DNA from: Pigoraptor vietnamica
Taxonomy: Eukaryota; Opisthokonta; Filasterea
NCBI GenBank assembly: GCA_943704525.1
Contig: CALSCQ010000080.1
Coordinates: 1 to 35,763 of the forward strand
Direction: 5' to 3'
DNA: 35,763 nt
Below the pieces are notes generated by a model, which had not been told where the DNA came from, did not search any database, and saw nothing but the letters and a program-made list of their open reading frames with translations. Positions 31,428 through 35,763 of this stretch are shown here, piece after piece (position 1 is the stretch's first letter; each line of letters opens with the position of its first letter). The position numbers and the translations under genes are program-made.

Positions 31428-32109
31428 GGCTGCCGCGCCCGCGCGGACGCACGGCTGAGCTGTGCGCGAAGTCACACGGATTTAAGCAACGTCGAATGCC
31501 TGTGATCTCGCGCTGCACTTTCTCACGTGTGCGACGGTGTGTGGGAGCCAAACTGCGCTATGCAGGTGCGAGACAACCGACGGAGAAAGCCGCGCCCTCA
31601 AGATCTATCGAAGCTGCGATTGACACACGTGGCAGACGCCCAAATTGTGGCCTTGACCGCCCCGTATTTGTATTTCAATGATCCTTCATATTATTGCTTA
31701 GTTTTAAATCTATTTTGTTTACGCTCATTCATAATTTTATCCGGGGTGTTATTATGTTTTCGTAACATGGCAAAGTAACACCATAACCAGTGCAATTTGA
31801 AGTTTGGTCGCTATTTTCCCACAAATTGTCAAATGTTTGAATAAATTTCGCTCGGGCGGAACTTTTTGAATTGGTACTCTCCGCAAGGGCCAACCACCAC
31901 CAGCCCAACAAAAAACATTGAAGAGCGGATGTGCTCTGCGGTTCAGGCACACCTTCTCTCTTCCTCTCTCTCTCCTCCTTCTCCCTTCTGTCTCCATCGA
32001 TTGCACACTCTCTGAGCAGCATTCTACGCTCCCGTCGAGGCCAGAACACGGCGTGCGCCGTGTGCGTTGCGGCAGCGCCTGCGTGTTATTTCGAGAGGAC
32101 ACACAGAGG
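31428..32109. promoter_or_regulatory. Divergent promoter region between NUS1 and the TTC39-family gene
   Basis: These 682 bases separate two start codons on opposite strands. The middle (31664-31882) is the most AT-rich part of the right half of the window and holds runs such as TTATTGCTTAGTTTTAAATC. A CT-rich tract at 31951-31999 (CTCTTCCTCTCTCTCTCC) lies 110 bases upstream of the plus-strand ATG and may mark transcription initiation. No TATA box at a convincing distance was noted. Function is inference. Confidence 0.5.
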
Positions 32110-34950
32110 ATGAGAATGGCGGAAAACAAGACGAGCGAGCCCACGTCCGACGACGAGGAGTTCCATGACGCCGAAGAAAACATTGAGCGCAGCGGTGCCA
32201 CGAGTGAGCTGGACGATGTGGTGCGTCGCGGCAATCGTTGCGCGTGAATATTGCGCACGTGTACGTATTTTGTGTGTGGTGTGCTGAATATCGTGTGTAT
32301 GCGTCGTGTGTGTGTAGCGTATGTATGTATGCGTTGTGTGTGCGTATGTGTGTGTGTGTTGTGTGTGTGTATGCGTATGTGTGGCGAATGTGTGTTTGTG
32401 TGCGCGCGTGCGCATTCGCGCGCTTGTGCCATGTCCTCACTTGCGCCTCCCGCAGCCCTCCACCAGCCGGCCAGAGGGCGCCACAGACGACGACGACGAC
32501 GAGGAGATGGATCCCACCCTTGCCTCACGTGCCGCGGAGAGCGTGCGGACGGGCGTGGACGCCGAGGGGCTCCCCGCGGGCCTCGGCCTCACCCCGGAGG
32601 AGATTCGCAAGGGATTCGGGCTGTTCTTCGAGAACAAGCAGCCCGAGGCCGAGAAGTTCTTTGAGCAATTCAAGGAGAGCGTGCCCGTGTTTGCGCTCGG
32701 GTATGCGGCGCTGCAAGTGATGCGCGCCGTGATGACGTTTGAACAGCAGGACATGGAGCGCGCCATGCGGTGCCTCCGAGAGACAGAGGTGGGAAAGTGT
32801 GCCATAATGCGTGTGCGCTTGTGCGTGTTTGTGTGTGCTGTGACGTGCAAGGGGCTTCGTGTCTGAAACTGGCGCGTTACAGGCGCTTGCGAACGCGGCG
32901 AGCCTCAACGAGGGTCGGCTGCAGCAGTGGGCGCGCTACATGGTCGGGCGCAAGCAGGAGAAGACGAGCGAGAAGATCCACAACACGATCATGTGCGGCG
33001 AGTCGCGGCTGCTGGTGGGCGTGCTGCAGTTTTTCAGCGAGAGCATCATACAGTTCATCAAGGGCGGCCTCAACATTCGCGCCGCATGGAAGATATACGA
33101 GCGCATGTTCTCCATCTACGAGAAGAACCAGGTCGAGCTGGTGGGTCACGTGCCCAGCAAGGGGGCGTCCCTCTGCGCTGTCTCGGGCTCTCTCGCTGGA
33201 GTCGATGGATACATGTCTATAATTTAAAGTTGTTCGGCTGTTCTCTCTCCGCTGCACGCTTTCCCGCGCATTTCTTTCCGTTTCAAATTTGTCATCTTCG
33301 AACCACTCCATATCACACACGCACACGCACACTCATACACGCACGCACACATACACATGCACTCTTCCCTGTGCTCACCTGCCTCTGCCGCTACAGGATC
33401 GCGAGACGCGCGGCGCCATCCAGTTTGGCATTGGCCTCTTCAACCTCATCAACTCGATCATGCCCGCGAAGATCCTCAAGCTCATCTCGGTGCTCGGCTT
33501 CCCCGCCAGCCGGTGGGTCTGCCGCTGTTGATGCATGCGTGCGCCGATGGTGTGCGCCGTGGCAACTGGCACTCTGGGTGCTGCGTGCTTGCGACTGGCG
33601 CAGAGTGTGCTTGCCTGCGTGCTGTGTGCTTGTTTGTGCATTTCACGCGTGCGTCTCCCCTGGTGATTCGCTTGAAAAGTGACCGGGACGATCCCATCAC
33701 GCGTCGTGTGCTGTTCGCGCATCCACACTCACGTGCGCGTCGCTTTTCGAGTGATTGACACGACCACCCATCCCACACACAGCGACCGCGCTCTACAGGA
33801 GCTGAACCTGTGCCACCAGGGTGGCGGCGTGCGCGCGCCCATCGCCTCGCTCATCCTCCTCGCCTACCACGTCGTGCTCCAGTCGTTCTTCTCGTACGAC
33901 TCTGCGAGCCACGCGGCCAAGGCGGAGAAGATCCTCGCCGAGTCGTTTGAGCGGTTCCCGGGCGGCGGTCTCTTTCTGCTGATGAGCGGGCGTTTGCAGC
34001 GCGTGAAGCGCAACATCCCCGCGTCCGTCGTCGAGTTTGAGAAGGCCGCCGAGTCGCAGCCCGCGTGGAAGCAGTTCCAGCACCTCTGCTGCTACGAGCT
34101 TGGCTGGTGCCACTTTTTCGGCATGTCGTGGGAGCGCGCGTTGCCGTACTTTGAGCGTCTCGTGCTCGAGAACGAGTGGTCGAAGGGGTTTTACACGTAC
34201 ATGATGGCCATGTGCTACTGGGAGATGAACCAGCGCGACAAGGCCGTCGAGCTGCTCAACCGCGTCCCGGACCTCCTCAAGCGAAAGTGGGGCGGCAAGA
34301 CGCTGTCCGTGGAGCAGTTTGTGCTCCGCAAGTACAAGACGTACGTCGCCGACCGCGATGCCAAGGACTGCGCGCTGTTCCTCCCCGCCCACGAGATCAT
34401 CTATCTCTGGAACGGGTTCACGCAGGTGCGCCGCTCTCTCTGCGCTGCCGTCGCAATGACATTTGGTGGTTGTGGTGCTTGTGGCGCCCGTCGACGTGTG
34501 CGTGCGCTGGCGTGTACGTGAGTGCTGTGTCATACCGTGTCATACCGTGCTCACCCCGTCTCTCTATCCACGCAGATGTCGTCCGATCTCCTGACGCGGT
34601 GTCTGGGCGAGGTGACGGCGTACGAGCAGGCGAACCCCGACCACGCCGACGACCCGAACCGCGAGGCCGTCGTGCGCCTGATGAAGGGCTCGCTGCTCAA
34701 GGAGCTCGGCAACTTTGAAGCGGCGCGCGGCGCGTTCGCGTGGATCGAAGAGAACCGCAAGCGCATCAGCGAGGAGAACTACGTCATTCCGCACGCGCGC
34801 TACGAGCAGACGGTCATCTGCCTTCACGAGGAGAAGCAGGCCGAGGCCGCCGAGTGGCTCGAGCGCGCGCAGTCGTACTCTGAGGACTACAACTTCGAAG
34901 TGCGGCTGCGGATGCGCATGCACCTCACATCGGACCACATCACGGTGTGA
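32110..34950 (+). CDS. TTC39: TTC39/IML2-family tetratricopeptide protein
   Basis: Exons 32110-32220, 32456-32788, 32883-33140, 33397-33512, 33783-34425 and 34576-34950 give 611 residues with consistent phases. A short acidic N-terminus (SDDEEFHDAEE, then DDDDDEEMDP) precedes the Iml2/TTC39 domain. Diagnostic stretches are FGLFFENKQPEAEKFFEQF, GVLQFFSESIIQFIKGG, FGIGLFNLINSIMPAKILK and CYELGWCHFFGMSWERALPY, followed by TPR-like helical pairs to the C-terminus (HLTSDHITV). In yeast, Iml2 is linked to lipid droplets and clearance of protein aggregates; animal TTC39 proteins are linked to lipid metabolism. The exact role here is unknown. The acceptor at 33782 was preferred to the CAG at 33798 because only it keeps the frame. 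A second ATG two codons in (32116) is an alternative start. Introns 1 and 3 carry TG or CA repeats. Which paralogue group (A, B or C) it matches cannot be said. Confidence 0.93.
32268..32413. repeat. TG-rich repeat in TTC39-family intron 1
   Basis: Degenerate TGTG/TATG/GCGTG run filling most of intron 32221-32455. Confidence 0.8.
33313..33360. repeat. CA-rich repeat in TTC39-family intron 3
   Basis: Interrupted CA/CGCA/TACA run inside intron 33141-33396, close to the acceptor. Confidence 0.8.
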
Positions 34951-35300
34951 GGCGCTGCGTGCGCGGGCGGCGTGTGCGCGTCTCTCGTTTTGTGCGCAAT
35001 GTGGCGTGCGCGTGTAATCAAGGCGTTTCTCAACCGCAAAACGTGCGTCTCGACATCATGGGTCAGCCTCAGCTCCATCATCCGTTCTTTCCTTCGCTAG
35101 TCTATGCACCTCACATCGGACCACATCACGGTGTGAGGCGCTGCGTGTGCGTGCGGCGTGCGCGCGTGTCTCGTTTTGTGCAATGTGGCGTTGCGCGTGA
35201 AAGCCAGTGATTGTTACTCATTGTTACGCACTGAAACGCGTGCCATCTCGACAAACTTGAGACAATGGTTAGCCCCGGCTTCATACATCCGTCCTTTTCT
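34918..35300 (+). repeat. Tandem duplication (186-base period) covering the TTC39-family stop codon and 3' flank
   Basis: Copy 1 starts at 34918 and copy 2 at 35104. The first 44 bases are identical and include the last ten codons (MHLTSDHITV) and the stop. The rest has diverged, but CTCGTTTTGTG, CATCTCGAC-like and CTTCGCT blocks still align. Copy 2 lies wholly downstream of the functional stop, so it is non-coding 3' sequence. Confidence 0.85.
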
Positions 35301-35453
35301 TCGCTCGTCATTTACTCTGCTGCGCGGGGGTGAGGGACAGTGCTTACTCTCCTTTCCCCTGACACTCCGCTGTGTGTGTGTGTGTGTGTCGCATGAGTAC
35401 GTTGTGTTGATTGGCGGCGGCGCGGCCAATTCGCGCCTTTGCGCGCAAAGAGA

Positions 35454-35533
35454 ATGAGCGCGAAGGAGCTCAAGGAGCGCGGCAACGCAGCCTTGAAAAA
35501 TGGGGATGCGGCCGCAGCACGTGAGCTGTACAG
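35454..35533 (+). CDS. First exon of a TPR protein, 3' partial
   Basis: The ATG at 35454 opens MSAKELKERGNAALKNGDAA, which matches the first helix pair of a TPR repeat as found in co-chaperones such as Sti1/Hop, TTC1 or SGT. The exon ends ...ELYR/S at a GTGCGC donor (35534) in phase 2. The intron is CA-rich and the contig ends before a clear next exon. A CAG at 35657-35659 opens a frame to the end, but its residues do not look like a TPR. The gene starts about 500 bases after the stop of the TTC39-family gene, on the same strand. Confidence 0.7.
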
Positions 35534-35560
35534 GTGCGCTTTGCATCTCCCGTTGCTTCC

Positions 35561-35659
35561 CACACACGCACGCACGCACACACAAACAAACACCACCCAC
35601 ACACACGCGCGCACACACGCACACACACGCACACACACACGCACACGCACACACACACA
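35561..35659. repeat. CA-rich repeat in the intron of the partial TPR gene
   Basis: About 100 bases of CACACG/CACAAA variants ending at a CAG. Repeats of this type probably contributed to the contig break. Confidence 0.85.
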
Positions 35660-35747
35660 GCATTCGAACGGGCGTCTTTTTCGCACCGCTCTTCCGTACA
35701 CTTTTTGCGAGTGTGCAAACTTCACTCTTTGGGCTTCGTCCATCAAC

Positions 35748-35763
35748 AGATCGGAAGAGCGTC
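35748..35763 (+). other. Residual Illumina sequencing adapter at contig end
   Basis: AGATCGGAAGAGCGTC is identical over all 16 bases to the start of the Illumina TruSeq universal adapter as read through at the end of short inserts. It lies flush with the contig end. It is not genomic and should be trimmed. Confidence 0.95.

Noticed and set aside
35660-35763. Second exon of the TPR gene running to the contig end
   Set aside because: The frame opened by the CAG at 35657-35659 does not resemble a TPR and runs into adapter sequence.

Overview
The window comes from a GC-rich, intron-rich nuclear genome of a eukaryote, most likely a single-celled one. Coding regions can be joined into clean proteins only by removing GT-AG introns of about 60-250 bases. 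Donors are mostly GTGAGT, GTGCGT or GTGGGT, and acceptors are mostly CAG. All exon models below were built by hand from splice signals, reading phase and protein family knowledge. The lineage cannot be fixed from sequence alone.

Left part (1-15.8 kb). It opens inside an unrecognised seven-exon gene (ending at 3672). About 8.6 kb without a confident host gene follows. That stretch holds a broken IS5-like DNA transposase (about 4117-4865, minus strand), a strong hairpin with a short repeat (8474-8608), and a field of degenerate repeats that ends in a 72-base minisatellite (8790-10310). Then comes an intronless F-box/leucine-rich-repeat gene (12313-14106), a 637-base element with long terminal inverted repeats (14361-14997) carrying a perfect 26-base palindrome, and decayed coding-like sequence directly beside it.

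Right part (15.8-35.7 kb). This is gene-dense, with very GC-rich third codon positions. In order it holds: a six-exon MAP kinase kinase kinase of the Ssk2/Wis4/MEKK4 type (minus); a 2.5 kb gap; a single-exon type II membrane protein with a filamin/Ig-like domain and an SGNH/PC-esterase-like domain (plus); an eight-exon CRYL1 (L-gulonate 3-dehydrogenase) gene (minus); a four-exon TEX264-like gene (plus); a five-exon NUS1 gene (cis-prenyltransferase subunit, minus); a six-exon TTC39/IML2-family gene (plus); and the first exon of a TPR gene cut by the contig end. CRYL1 and TEX264 are head to head over 283 bases with a perfect CRE-type palindrome between them. NUS1 and TTC39 are head to head over 682 bases.

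The genes are housekeeping or signalling genes and do not form an obvious pathway, though NUS1 and TEX264 both act at the endoplasmic reticulum. The last 16 bases match the Illumina TruSeq adapter and are an assembly artefact. I did not find a clearly new multi-gene system. The most informative oddities are the IS5-like transposase relic, the asymmetric inverted-repeat element with its palindromic insert, the duplicated splice-acceptor region in the TEX264 gene, and the duplicated stop-codon region of the TTC39 gene.
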